From NCBI RefSeq assembly GCF_904846695.1, contig NZ_CAJHBR010000025.1:1-35688 (forward strand): a stretch of DNA of 35,688 nt. The letters run 5' to 3'. Below, in pieces: positions 8,137 to 16,911 of the stretch. The notes below the pieces were generated by a model. It was given only the letters and a program-made list of their open reading frames with translations. It was not told the origin of the DNA and made no database searches. A program made the position numbers and the translations under genes. Positions within the stretch are counted from its first letter, which is position 1. Every line of letters begins with the position of its first letter. The DNA comes from Psychrobacter urativorans (GTDB taxonomy: Bacteria; Pseudomonadota; Gammaproteobacteria; Pseudomonadales; Moraxellaceae).

Positions 8137-10395
8137 ATGGTAAGTTTACATAAGTTTGTAGTAACCCCTTTACGCAATGCTTTACAGCGTTGTTTATATA
8201 TAGTTCGCCCATTATGTTTAGCATTGCCACTATGGGCAGCTATGTGCGGACTTGCCAGCGCTGAGAGCTGGAAGGTTAACTTGCAAGATGCAGACATCAA
8301 AGCTTTTATTAATGAAGTAGCTACTATCACTAATCAGAATTTTGTGCTGGATCCGCGTATCAACGGCAATGTGACGGTTATCTCTAATCGTGCGCTGTCT
8401 CGTGATGAGATTTATCAGCTGTTCTTAAGTGTGATGCAAGTGAATGGGATTGCGGCGATTAATTCGGGCACTACTATTAAGTTAGTACCCGATAGTGTGG
8501 CTAAGCAAACCGGTATTGCTGTCGATCTGCGAGGTAATACTGTCGGTGAAGCGTTAGCAACGCGAGTGATTTACTTGACCAATACTCAAGCCGCCGAAGT
8601 GCTAGGGGTGATTAGACCTTTGATGCCGCAATCAGCACACGCTGCTGCTGTGCCAGGCGTTAATGCGCTGGTGCTATCAGATCGTGCTGACAGTCTTAAT
8701 CAATTAACAGCACTAATCCGCGATTTAGATAGCAATGTCAATGACAGTCTGCGGGTTATTCCTCTACGCCATGTCGATGCTGAGCGGATGATGGATCTCA
8801 TTAGTGCGCTAGTGACTAGTGCAGGGGGCGGGCAAGCACAAGGCAGTGACCAGCTAAAAGTTATCGCTGATGCTTCAAGCGACAGGCTGCTAGTGAAAGG
8901 TAGCCCTGAGATGATTGCTAAAGTGCAGGAGATGGTTAATCAGTTAGACACTACGCCTACGCGGCGCTTGAGTGGTTTGCGCGTATTTCGACTCAAATAT
9001 GCTAGTGCCAATCATATAGCGCAGATGCTACGTGGCTTACTTGCCAATCAGTCGATTAATAGTGCAGGGGCGACTTCAACTTTGGAGTCAGCATCCCTAA
9101 CTGATACTAGTGCTACTGGCGCCACCCTTAATACAGCCTCGGCAGTGCCCAGTGGCAATAGCATCAATAGTAGCAGTAATAATAGTGGCAATTTAGCAGC
9201 TTCTACCGGTGGTTCAGCAGTAGGTATAGGGGGTCGACCCTTTAGCATTATCGCTGATGAAACCCAAGACGCAGTTATCGTTAATGCTGCCCCTGAGCTG
9301 ATGTTTGAGATTGAAGATGCCGTCAATCAGCTCGATAATCGCCGCGCCCAAGTACTGATTCAAGCTGCTATCGTTGAAGTTTCAGGCGATGATGCCACCC
9401 AACTTGGCGTTCAATGGGCGCTAGGTAATGCTAGTAGTGGTTATGGCGTGGTGAACTTTAATAACGTTGGCGCTAGTGCCGCTTCACTTGCCGCAGCTGC
9501 TTTGTCTAAAGGCACTGGTATCAGTGCCGCTGCTGGCTCTATTGCTGGCGCGCTACTTGGTGTTGGTAGCAGTCGAAAAGATAGCAAAGGTAACACCGAG
9601 TTTTATGGGGCTATCTTGCAAGCGTTAGATTCATCCACTAGTGCCAACCTATTGTCCATGCCCTCAATCTTGACCTTGGATAACGAAAAGGCCAGTATCT
9701 TAGTAGGACAAAATGTGCCATTCGTCACTGGCTCTTTTACCACTAGCGGTAACTCATCAACCAATCCATTTCAGACTATTGAGCGCCAAGACATCGGTAT
9801 CAATCTTAACGTCATTCCCCATATCGGTGATAATGGGACGGTGCGTTTAGAAGTGTCACAAGAAGTCTCCTCAGTAGTGCCGGGTAGTATTGGCAATTCG
9901 AGCGGTTTGATTACTAATAAAAGCTTGATCAATACTACTATTTTGGCTGATGACCAACAGACTATTGCACTAGGCGGCTTGATGCGTGATAACAGCACTA
10001 GCAACCAGCAAAAGGTTCCAGGTTTGGGGAATATACCGCTGGTTGGTCGCCTGTTCCGCTCCGATAGTGATAATAAGCAAAAGAGTAACCTAATTATATT
10101 CTTACAGCCAACCATCTTGCGTGATGGTGGGGCAGTGGCGAGCGTTACTGAGCGCAAATTTAACCAAATGCGGGTTTTACAGTTAGTAATCGATAAAAAC
10201 GGTACTATTAAACAATTACCGCTGAGTGGCACTGTAGGCTGGGATGGGGATATCAGTCAGGATTATGAGCTGATGAATCTTAATCCGCTGATACCTAAAC
10301 GCGATCAAGCCCCCAAGCCTACGGCTACTACCCAAGGCTTTACTAGAGTAGATAGTACCAACTCTGGTATCACCACTTTTCCTTTAAACCCTTAA
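8137..10395 (+). CDS. gspD: Type II secretion system secretin (GspD)
   Basis: The 752-residue protein forms the outer-membrane channel of the type II secretion system. An unusually long signal region (residues 1-43, hydrophobic 'LCLALPLWAAMCGLASA') ends before ESWKVN. N0 ('INLQDADIKAFINEVA'-like, about 45-115), N1 and N2 follow. N3 carries a long S/N/T/G/A-rich insertion at about 308-364. The secretin core begins near 400, with 'VGQNVPFVTGSF' near 525, 'IGINLNVIPHIGDNGTVRLE', and the C-terminal 'LGGLMRD' and 'KVPGLGNIPLVGRLF'. The insertion makes it longer than typical GspD; this region is normally a flexible loop. It lies 157 bp after gspC. GspE-M are not in this window, consistent with the scattered T2SS loci known from Moraxellaceae such as Acinetobacter. 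Confidence 0.96.
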   Translation: MVSLHKFVVTPLRNALQRCLYIVRPLCLALPLWAAMCGLASAESWKVNLQDADIKAFINEVATITNQNFVLDPRINGNVTVISNRALSRDEIYQLFLSVMQVNGIAAINSGTTIKLVPDSVAKQTGIAVDLRGNTVGEALATRVIYLTNTQAAEVLGVIRPLMPQSAHAAAVPGVNALVLSDRADSLNQLTALIRDLDSNVNDSLRVIPLRHVDAERMMDLISALVTSAGGGQAQGSDQLKVIADASSDRLLVKGSPEMIAKVQEMVNQLDTTPTRRLSGLRVFRLKYASANHIAQMLRGLLANQSINSAGATSTLESASLTDTSATGATLNTASAVPSGNSINSSSNNSGNLAASTGGSAVGIGGRPFSIIADETQDAVIVNAAPELMFEIEDAVNQLDNRRAQVLIQAAIVEVSGDDATQLGVQWALGNASSGYGVVNFNNVGASAASLAAAALSKGTGISAAAGSIAGALLGVGSSRKDSKGNTEFYGAILQALDSSTSANLLSMPSILTLDNEKASILVGQNVPFVTGSFTTSGNSSTNPFQTIERQDIGINLNVIPHIGDNGTVRLEVSQEVSSVVPGSIGNSSGLITNKSLINTTILADDQQTIALGGLMRDNSTSNQQKVPGLGNIPLVGRLFRSDSDNKQKSNLIIFLQPTILRDGGAVASVTERKFNQMRVLQLVIDKNGTIKQLPLSGTVGWDGDISQDYELMNLNPLIPKRDQAPKPTATTQGFTRVDSTNSGITTFPLNP

Positions 10396-10421
10396 ACCTT
10401 TATAAGTTAAAATATTCAATA

Positions 10422-10430
10422 CGCCCTAAT
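10422..10430 (+). repeat. Recurrent intergenic element, copy 1
   Basis: TTCAATACGCCCTAATAAAA lies 17 bases before the small ORF at 10448. It matches the elements at 11879, 16752 and, in its core, 18509. See the finding on this element. Confidence 0.6.
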
Positions 10431-10447
10431 AAAATAGTGATAAGGTT

Positions 10448-10624
10448 ATGAGTAATAGCAGCGACAAACACAGCAGTAAAAATAGTAATAGTAAGCCGAG
10501 CAAAAAAAAGTGGCTAGCCTTAACAGCGGTTGGAGTAGCCTTATTATTGATTCCAAGACGCAGTAGTTATCAACCTGCGCAGCGGCCTAGTATAGATAAC
10601 GATAATGATGACTCTCGAAACTAA
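10448..10624 (+). CDS. Small single-pass membrane protein, 58 residues
   Basis: ATG at 10448 to TAA at 10622-10624 encodes a 58-residue protein. It has a Ser/Asn/Lys-rich start, then a basic stretch KPSKKKW, a hydrophobic segment 'LALTAVGVALLLI' (about 23-35) and a polar tail ending in a D/N-rich stretch. AAGG lies just before the ATG but very close (2 bases). The gene lies 52 bp after gspD and 75 bp before the next gene, and its codon use resembles that of its neighbours. I do not recognise the family. The positively charged flank before the helix suggests an N-in membrane protein with a periplasmic tail. It could be a conserved small gene of the genus. Confidence 0.5.
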   Translation: MSNSSDKHSSKNSNSKPSKKKWLALTAVGVALLLIPRRSSYQPAQRPSIDNDNDDSRN

Positions 10625-10699
10625 TAATATTGAGTTAAAATTAACCAGAGTAGATTTATAAGCTTAAGGTCATTAAATGAGCTTTCACTATAACCGCTT

Positions 10700-11686
10700 A
10701 TGGTAGCTGATATGATAAATGCCAAGCGCAACCAGTCAAAAAATATAGCCTCGTTATGGCTATCGGTAGTATTCCTGTTCAGCATCACTAGCTTGATAGG
10801 CTGTGATCAGCAGCCAAAATCTATGTTTGAACAACAGGCCGATAATAAGGCTGCCGATAAAATTGTTATCGCCTCCGATGATCAGAGCGTGCTAATAAAG
10901 CCTGACCTTAGCAAAGACCGTATTAGTGGCGAAACTAATAAAATGGCTGCTATACAAGTCAATAAGCAACAAGCTATTGCCCATCAGCGCAACTGTGATC
11001 CTAACAAAAAACCTTGTCAGTATTTTGAGCTAAATGTGTTGGGGTTTGTACCAGAGCAGCCGTGGTTAAGCAGTATTATGTGGAAAACCATAGCCCAGAT
11101 ACTAGCACCAAGTACGCCGTTAGCTAGTCAAGACCAAGCCGCTAAGAATACAATCTTGATGTTGCTTAAACAAATAGAATACAGTGAACAAGCCGTTAAT
11201 ACTTCGTCGTTATACCAGCGTATCGATACCGAATTAGTATTGAATCGCGTTGGCACAAGCAATGCTGCTATTGAAGCTAGTTCTAAATCTGAACCTATGG
11301 CGACGGGCTATCTATTAGTGCGCTCAACTGTGAAGCGTGGCAGTAGTCCGCACCATCTTGACTATGTCATGTTAGATATACAAAAAAAGCTACAGCTCAC
11401 TATTGAAGATATTTTATTACCGACAGTCAGCACTGATAGCTTGCTATTAGCCTTTGAAGGGGCCAAAGAAGACTGGCTGATCTCACAAGGGGTAGCAAAG
11501 GATTCTGTTGATGATTGGTCGTTGCCATTGTCACAGCAATGGTATTTGGATGAGCAGGGCTTACACTTAGTTTATCAATCAACAGAGCTGCTAGAGGTAG
11601 ATACTGAGGCAGCAGACTTGCTAGTGCCTTATAGCCAATTAACGGCTTTGATCAAGCCTGCTTATATAGTGCAAAAGCACAGTTAA
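10700..11686 (+). CDS. Lipoprotein with a DUF3298/RsiV-like C-terminal domain
   Basis: The 328-residue protein begins with a lipoprotein signal: basic start, hydrophobic 'LWLSVVFLFSITSLIGC', Cys35 as lipid site. The mature part has 'CDPNKKPCQYFEL' with a possible disulfide pair. The C-terminal half ('LDYVMLDIQKKLQLTIEDIL', 'LPLSQQWYLDEQGLHLVYQ', 'LLVPYSQLTALI') has the pattern of DUF3298, found in RsiV-type anti-sigma factors and lysozyme-inhibitor-like envelope proteins. This suggests an outer-membrane or periplasmic binding protein. ATG 10712 is an alternative start. The stop lies inside a triplicated 13-bp repeat. The domain call is by pattern and moderate in confidence; the lipoprotein call is strong. 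Confidence 0.65.
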   Translation: MVADMINAKRNQSKNIASLWLSVVFLFSITSLIGCDQQPKSMFEQQADNKAADKIVIASDDQSVLIKPDLSKDRISGETNKMAAIQVNKQQAIAHQRNCDPNKKPCQYFELNVLGFVPEQPWLSSIMWKTIAQILAPSTPLASQDQAAKNTILMLLKQIEYSEQAVNTSSLYQRIDTELVLNRVGTSNAAIEASSKSEPMATGYLLVRSTVKRGSSPHHLDYVMLDIQKKLQLTIEDILLPTVSTDSLLLAFEGAKEDWLISQGVAKDSVDDWSLPLSQQWYLDEQGLHLVYQSTELLEVDTEAADLLVPYSQLTALIKPAYIVQKHS

Positions 11687-11711
11687 AAAGCACAGTTAAA
11701 AAGCACAGTTC
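11673..11711. repeat. Tandem repeat 3 x 13 bp spanning a stop codon
   Basis: AAAAGCACAGTTA occurs at 11673-11685 and 11686-11698, and with one end change at 11699-11711. The first copy encodes the last residues and stop codon of the lipoprotein gene, so the duplication adds spacer and leaves the protein unchanged. Confidence 0.9.
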
Positions 11712-11789
11712 AAGAGCCTAACCACTAAAAACGCTTCACAAACAGCTTTAGTTATAGCCAATAGCAACGAGCTAGAAGGGCAACGCTAC

Positions 11790-11821
11790 TCAAGCTATAA
11801 TCTAATCAAGCTATAATCTAA
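11790..11821. repeat. Tandem duplication 2 x 16 bp
   Basis: TCAAGCTATAATCTAA is duplicated exactly at 11790-11805 and 11806-11821. Each copy contains TATAAT, so the duplication doubles a possible -10 box upstream of the TatD-family gene. Confidence 0.85.
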
Positions 11822-11878
11822 TAATCGTTTAACAGCAGCACTTATTTATCAGCATAGTCTACTTGTGAATGTCCAACA

Positions 11879-11887
11879 CGCCCTAAT
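11879..11887 (+). repeat. Recurrent intergenic element, copy 2
   Basis: GTCCAACACGCCCTAATAAA lies 32 bases before the TatD-family start and shares CGCCCTAATAAA with copy 1. Confidence 0.6.
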
Positions 11888-11919
11888 AAACAGTTTTTAA
11901 TTAAAGCCGGAGGCTATCG

Positions 11920-12945
11920 ATGGCGGTTATAAAAACCTCACTTATGGATAATCAGCTCCCCAGCTCAGAGCTATACAGACTGATTGATACGCACACCCAT
12001 TTTGATGCTCCAGTATTCGATAACGATAGAAGTGTGCAAGCCGAGCGCGCTTATCAATTTGGCGTACGGCATTTAGTGCTAGTCGGTTATTTATACCAAC
12101 ACTTTGATAGACTGTACACCACTCAAGACTACTTAAATAAACCAAGCGCTAATCACTATCAGCTGACATCATCGACAAATATTATTGCCGCCTCTGATCC
12201 TCCAGTATTATATCCACAAGCGCATATTGCTCTAGGTTTACATCCCTTTTATATTGAGCAGCATACTGAAACTCATCTTGCCAAGATGGCTGCTATGCTT
12301 GATAAGCAACGACCATTGGCGATTGGTGAGATAGGTTTGGATACTTTTACTGAGGCAATGAAAGCACCAGAGAATTTTGCCAAGCAGCAGCAGTTTTTTA
12401 ATGCTCAACTTGATATGGCAGTTAAGCATCAGTTGCCGGTGATGTTACATATTCGTAAGGCGCATGCTGAGGCCTTGTCCTTGCTAAAAGCGCACAGCTA
12501 TAATGCCAAAAACCTTGGCGGCATTGCGCATAGCTTTAGTGGCGGTGAGCAAGAAGCTAAAGCTTTTGTTAAACTGGGTTTTAAGCTTGGGGTGACAGGA
12601 CAAGTTACTAATCTAAATGCTAAAAAGCTAAGACGGGCTATTCAAGCTGCTGTTGCTGAGTTTGGTATTGAATGCTTAGTACTAGAAACCGACTGTCCAG
12701 ATATGACACCGATGGCCTGTCAAACTGAAGCTGGCAATATAGGGTCTTTAGCAGTCAGCTCTTCGCCGCAAGCTCAAAGTACAGATAAGGAATGGCAAAG
12801 AGCAGAGTCTCATAATCGCAATGTACCTGCCAACTTACCTTGGGTGTTAAATGCCCTTAGCGAATTATTAGCCATTGAGCCGCAAGTACTAGCCCAACAA
12901 TTATGGCAGAACAGTTGTGATGCGCTGCAAACAGATTGGGTTTAG
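11920..12945 (+). CDS. TatD-family metal-dependent hydrolase (probable DNase)
   Basis: The 341-residue TIM-barrel amidohydrolase-type protein carries the TatD metal ligands in order. These are D23 and H25/H27 in 'IDTHTHFD', 'LGLHPF' (105-110), E137 in 'IGEIGLD', H177 in 'MLHIRKAH', H204 in 'GIAHSFSG' and D258 in 'LETDCPDM'. TatD enzymes are Mg-dependent 3'-5' exonucleases/DNases in the cytoplasm. Two insertions, near 65-95 and around 270-295, make it longer than E. coli TatD (about 260), closer to YjjV-type paralogues. GGAGG six to seven bases before ATG 11920 fixes the start. tcdA follows directly, so the two are probably co-transcribed. Confidence 0.88.
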   Translation: MAVIKTSLMDNQLPSSELYRLIDTHTHFDAPVFDNDRSVQAERAYQFGVRHLVLVGYLYQHFDRLYTTQDYLNKPSANHYQLTSSTNIIAASDPPVLYPQAHIALGLHPFYIEQHTETHLAKMAAMLDKQRPLAIGEIGLDTFTEAMKAPENFAKQQQFFNAQLDMAVKHQLPVMLHIRKAHAEALSLLKAHSYNAKNLGGIAHSFSGGEQEAKAFVKLGFKLGVTGQVTNLNAKKLRRAIQAAVAEFGIECLVLETDCPDMTPMACQTEAGNIGSLAVSSSPQAQSTDKEWQRAESHNRNVPANLPWVLNALSELLAIEPQVLAQQLWQNSCDALQTDWV

Positions 12946-12998
12946 TAATTAGTACTAACCAAACAATTTTCATTTATAACAAGAGCTGCTACCCTACT

Positions 12999-13820
12999 AT
13001 GAGTCAAAACCAGTCCCAAAAAATTGCTACTGAGGACGTGCAGCAGTATCAGCGCCGTTTTAAAGGCACACAAACCTTATATGGCGACAGCGCCTTTGAT
13101 ATCTTTGCCGCAGCGCATGTTTATGTGATAGGTATCGGCGGTGTTGGTTCTTGGGCAGCTGAGGCTTTAGCTCGTACTGCAGTAGGCAGTATTACCCTCA
13201 TCGATATGGACGTATTGGTCGCCTCTAATGTCAATAGACAACTGCCAGCGTTAGACAGTACTTTTGGACAAAGTAAAATCGCAGCTATGGGTACTCGGAT
13301 AGAAGAGATTAATCCGCGAGTACAGCTCCATTTGGTAGATGATTTTTTGACTGTTGATAACGTGGCTACTTTATTACCTAGTCGTGATGCAGCTAAACAG
13401 GCTACTATAGAGCAACGACCTATTATCATATTAGACTGTGTCGATGATATGAATGCCAAGCTGGCCATTGCTCTTCACTGTCGCTTTAATAAGCTAAAGC
13501 TAGTCTGTGCTGGTGGGGCTGGTGGCAAAACGGACCCTACTAAAATCACGGTTAGTGATCTAAAAGACAGTTATCAAGACCCTTTGCTAGCTCGGTTGCG
13601 CTATAAGCTACGCTTTGAAAAAGGCATTAACGCTAGTCTAAAAGAAAAGTTCGGTATTAAGTGTGTTTATTCGACAGAGCCGCCAAGAGTAGATAAAGGA
13701 GAGCAAAGCGGTGGTTTGCACTGCGGAGGTTACGGCTCTGCAGTTACTGTAACTTCAGTGGTAGCGATGATAATGGTTAGTGAGGCGCTAAAGATTTTGG
13801 CGAAACCAGTCAGCAACTGA
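12999..13820 (+). CDS. tcdA: tRNA threonylcarbamoyladenosine dehydratase (TcdA/CsdL)
   Basis: The 273-residue E1-like (ThiF/MoeB fold) enzyme cyclises t6A at tRNA position 37 to ct6A with ATP. The nucleotide-binding glycine loop GIGGVGSW is at 45-52. 'LIDMDVLVASNVNRQLPAL' is the E1 motif with the acidic Mg/ATP contact and Arg, and 'ILDCVDDMNAK' follows. 'CVYSTEPPR' and 'GGYGSAVTVTSVVAMI' near the C-terminus match TcdA. ATG 12999 is chosen: an upstream in-frame TTG at 12936 would overlap the TatD gene and add 21 unrelated residues. The sulfur-relay partner genes csdA/csdE are not in the window. Length is close to E. coli TcdA (268). Confidence 0.93.
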   Translation: MSQNQSQKIATEDVQQYQRRFKGTQTLYGDSAFDIFAAAHVYVIGIGGVGSWAAEALARTAVGSITLIDMDVLVASNVNRQLPALDSTFGQSKIAAMGTRIEEINPRVQLHLVDDFLTVDNVATLLPSRDAAKQATIEQRPIIILDCVDDMNAKLAIALHCRFNKLKLVCAGGAGGKTDPTKITVSDLKDSYQDPLLARLRYKLRFEKGINASLKEKFGIKCVYSTEPPRVDKGEQSGGLHCGGYGSAVTVTSVVAMIMVSEALKILAKPVSN

Positions 13821-14015
13821 TTTTTTTAACCCCTTTAAGGTAATAAAAACCCCTACATTTAACAGCTCATAAACAACTACTGCTTTTCTGCTCTATGGTA
13901 GTGAGGAACTTCCTTTTAAAAGCAGTTTATTTTAAATGGGTATTTTCTCAAAATTTATTAGCAAAACAGTCAGACTATTAAACCCCCTGTTTTACATAGA
14001 TTGACGGAGATATTT

Positions 14016-15830
14016 TTGGCTACTCTAAATTACCCAATAGCAGTGGATGAAAAGCATCGCATAGCAAAGCTGCGTCAATACCAAGTGCTCAATAATGATA
14101 ATGAGCCCGCTTTTACTCGTCTGACCGAATTGGTAAAGTTGTTTTTTGATTTTCCGATAGTGACTATTACTTTTATGGATGAGGAAACTCAATATTTAAG
14201 GGCAGTTCACGGTTTAGGTAGTATTTGTACTACCACTCGTGAGGTCGCGATTTGCAACTATACGGTGTTATCCAATGATGTATTTGTAGTCGCCGATTTA
14301 GCTGATGATGAACGTTTTGCTGACAACCCGATAGTTACAGGAGCACCATTTTTGCGTTTTTATGCAGGGGCTCCAATCATCTTGTATGAAGACAATACTA
14401 GCTATCGTTTGGGATCGCTATGTCTTATTGATACTGTGCCACACTATAATTTTACTGCGAAACAAGAAAAGCAGCTAGCGCAGTTTGCAGAGATGGCTTC
14501 GGATGCCTTACAGTTGCAACAAAAGCAACACCACGCTAAGCGTGCTAACAGAATGAAATCAGAGTTCTTGGCCAATATGAGCCATGAAATCCGTACGCCA
14601 ATGAATGGTATCATCGGGATGGTTGAGATGCTCAACGATACTGTACTCAGTAGTGAACAACGAGACTATGTTGACAATATTGACATCTCGACTGAACATC
14701 TATTGGCGGTGATTAATGGTATTTTAGACTTATCAAAAGTCGAATCGGGCAAGATGACTATTGAAGCTGTACCAATGAATTTGTCAACAGTCTGCCAAGA
14801 TGTTATCAATCTATTCGCCGTCAAAGCCCGTCAGCGACGTTTAACTTTGGATTATCATTATACTGAACAGCTGTCGCCTTATATAAAAGGCGATCCAGTA
14901 CGTCTAAAACAGATTTTAACTAACTTAGTTAATAATGCCATCAAGTTCACTCGTGAAGGTGGGCGAGTGAGTATTAACGTGACTCATGCTCCTGTGCCTT
15001 ATTACAAGTTAGATACAATTGAAGATGTTGCTAATAATTCAGTCAGTAATAGTTCAATTACTCATCCTGCAGTCACTAACACGGATACTGACAAGACCAG
15101 TAGCAACAGCAATCGTATGTCTGACTCTGAGGAGATGACGTTATGCATCGATGTCACAGACACTGGAGTAGGGATCAAGCCGGAATCATTAGATGCGATA
15201 TTTGATGCCTATAATCAGGCAGATAAGTCGACGCATCGTCTCTATGGCGGCACGGGTTTAGGACTCTCTATCTGTCAGTCTTTAGTGAATTTAATGGGGG
15301 GGCATATCTGGGTCAGCAGTGAGGTCGGGGTAGGGACTACTTTTCGAGTGTTGCTGCCACTACCGGCACTTGAGCAACAAGAGTATCTAGCATGGCAAGA
15401 ATCTAAATGTGGGATGTTTAAGTCAGTGCCCGAGATAGTAGGACATATACTGTTAGTTGAGGATGACAATGTTAATGCGATCATAGCCAAAAAAGCTCTG
15501 GTAGATAATGGTCATACGGTTACTCATGTCACGGATGGTCAAAAGGCTATAGAAAAATTTGCTCAATGTCCTGAGCTTTATGAGATGATCTTAATGGATC
15601 ATCACATGCCTATAATGGATGGGATACAAGCTACTATCAAATTGCATGAGCTGTATGATGCTAGCGTATTGCCCCCTATTGTTGCCCTTACTGCCAATGC
15701 GATGGATGGTGAGCGCGAAAAATATATAAAAGCAGGTATGCAGGATTATTTCACTAAGCCCTTTAAAAAGGATCAGCTCAATGCCTTAGTACAGTATTGG
15801 CTTATGCATGGCAAAATGACCAAAAAATAA
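14016..15830 (+). CDS. Hybrid sensor histidine kinase, GAF - HisKA - HATPase - receiver
   Basis: The 604-residue soluble hybrid kinase has an N-terminal GAF domain (about 20-160) with 'CNYTV' and 'FYAGAPI', typical of GAF proteins in signalling. HisKA has phospho-acceptor H190 in '[11 protein letters not shown]'. HATPase_c shows N-box 'NLVNNAIKF', 'DTGVGI' and 'GTGLGLSI', and is split by a Ser/Asn-rich insertion (about 320-365). The C-terminal receiver carries 'LLVEDD', D528 in 'LMDHHMP', 'ALTANAM' and Lys in 'FTKPF'. No membrane segment is seen. TTG 14016 is chosen because GGAG (14006-14009) ends 6 bases upstream; TTG 14001 lacks such a site. No partner regulator or Hpt protein is adjacent, so the signal and target are unknown. 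Confidence 0.9.
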   Translation: MATLNYPIAVDEKHRIAKLRQYQVLNNDNEPAFTRLTELVKLFFDFPIVTITFMDEETQYLRAVHGLGSICTTTREVAICNYTVLSNDVFVVADLADDERFADNPIVTGAPFLRFYAGAPIILYEDNTSYRLGSLCLIDTVPHYNFTAKQEKQLAQFAEMASDALQLQQKQHHAKRANRMKSEFLANMSHEIRTPMNGIIGMVEMLNDTVLSSEQRDYVDNIDISTEHLLAVINGILDLSKVESGKMTIEAVPMNLSTVCQDVINLFAVKARQRRLTLDYHYTEQLSPYIKGDPVRLKQILTNLVNNAIKFTREGGRVSINVTHAPVPYYKLDTIEDVANNSVSNSSITHPAVTNTDTDKTSSNSNRMSDSEEMTLCIDVTDTGVGIKPESLDAIFDAYNQADKSTHRLYGGTGLGLSICQSLVNLMGGHIWVSSEVGVGTTFRVLLPLPALEQQEYLAWQESKCGMFKSVPEIVGHILLVEDDNVNAIIAKKALVDNGHTVTHVTDGQKAIEKFAQCPELYEMILMDHHMPIMDGIQATIKLHELYDASVLPPIVALTANAMDGEREKYIKAGMQDYFTKPFKKDQLNALVQYWLMHGKMTKK

Positions 15831-15975
15831 ACCAGTTAAGCTGAGTGGCACTATTAGCGCTGGCAGGTTTGCTTAGCAGTAGCTGACAGCTCAGCGTTCA
15901 ACACTTAACAGCGACAGCTAGTACTGTGATAGCCAGTAGGGAAGACAGTCAATTAAAGCTATTTTAATTCACATA

Positions 15976-16015
15976 AAAAAGGCTCATCAATAGATAATAT
16001 TGTTGAGCCTTTTTT
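15976..16015. terminator. Bidirectional terminator between the kinase gene and efp
   Basis: AAAAAAGGCTCA is mirrored by TGAGCCTTTTTT across a central AT-rich loop. Three further pairs (CAA/TTG) continue past a T-T mismatch. Poly-A before and poly-T after allow it to serve both converging genes. Confidence 0.88.
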
Positions 16016-16077
16016 GATAATTATAAATTTTATCTATAACAGTAACGACAGAGCTAGAGGCACTGTTATCAAGCAGA

Positions 16078-16650
16078 TCAGCTGACGCGAGTCTGATAGT
16101 CACTAGTACGAGTATCGACACGTACTACTTCACCTTGTTGTACAAATAAAGGTACTCGTACTACTGCACCAGTTTCTAATATTGCCGGTTTGCCACCACC
16201 ACCTGAAGTATCACCGCGAACACCAGGATCAGTTTCGGTGATTTTTAGCTCGACAAAGTTTGGTGGGGTTATAGACAGTGGTAAGCCATTGAATAAAGTA
16301 ATAACACATAAGTCATTACCGTTTTCTTTTAGCCATTGCACTGAGTCGCCCATAGCATTTTTATCTGCTTGTAGCTGCTCAAAGCTCTCTGGATGCATGA
16401 AATGCCAAAATTCACCATCGTTGTATAGATAGTTCATCTCAGTATCTACGACATCAGCGGCCTCCAAGCTATCACCTGATTTAAAGGTTTGCTCTAGAAC
16501 TTTGCCACTACGCAAATTACGTAGTTTGACACGGTTAAATGCTTGGCCTTTACCAGGTTTGACAAACTCATTTTCCATAATGGCACAAGGGTTGCCATCG
16601 AGCATTACTTTTAGACCTGCTTTAAACTCATTGGTAGAAAAACTTGCCAC
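16078..16650 (-). CDS. efp: Translation elongation factor P (EF-P)
   Basis: The 190-residue, three-domain factor rescues ribosomes stalled on polyproline. The N-terminal KOW-like domain holds the modification site K34 in 'KPGKGQAF'. This is the lysine that EpmA/EpmB convert to beta-lysyl-lysine, as opposed to the Arg of rhamnosylated EF-P. OB domains II and III follow, with '[17 protein letters not shown]' and '[16 protein letters not shown]' matching the family. The start is GTG (16650-16648), preceded by AGGAG at 6-base spacing. The divergent neighbour is epmB, the cognate lysine 2,3-aminomutase, as in E. coli. epmA is not visible here. Confidence 0.97.
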   Translation of the reverse strand: MASFSTNEFKAGLKVMLDGNPCAIMENEFVKPGKGQAFNRVKLRNLRSGKVLEQTFKSGDSLEAADVVDTEMNYLYNDGEFWHFMHPESFEQLQADKNAMGDSVQWLKENGNDLCVITLFNGLPLSITPPNFVELKITETDPGVRGDTSGGGGKPAILETGAVVRVPLFVQQGEVVRVDTRTSDYQTRVS

Positions 16651-16751
16651 AAGAGACTCCTAACGGTTGTTAATAAGTATAGTTGTTAATATCCATAACC
16701 GTTACAGCGTGCTGAACAGTCGTTGCCAGTGCTACGGTCGAATGTTCAACA

Positions 16752-16760
16752 TGCCCTAAT
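16752..16760 (+). repeat. Recurrent intergenic element, copy 3
   Basis: GTTCAACATGCCCTAATGAT lies in the efp-epmB divergent spacer, about 150 bases before epmB. It differs from copies 1 and 2 at a few positions (TGCCCTAAT in place of CGCCCTAAT). Confidence 0.5.
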
Positions 16761-16911
16761 GATAAGCGCCAATAATCAAAGACTAAAAGGAAATTAATAA
16801 TATTTCAATTAGCATTAAATACTGGTGATCCGCTTCATTTGCCGGGTATGTTTTGATAGAGCGCTGATGAACAGCGTATAATGTCGATTTTAGAGCATGT
16901 ATTAGGTTGTC

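Noticed and set aside
9048..10232. Long open frames on the minus strand within gspD, and similar ones opposite other genes
   Set aside because: They mirror codon bias and low-complexity stretches of the real gene, lack ribosome binding sites and have no recognisable domains.
12936..12998. Upstream TTG start of tcdA overlapping the TatD gene
   Set aside because: The added residues do not fit the family, and ATG 12999 gives the usual length.
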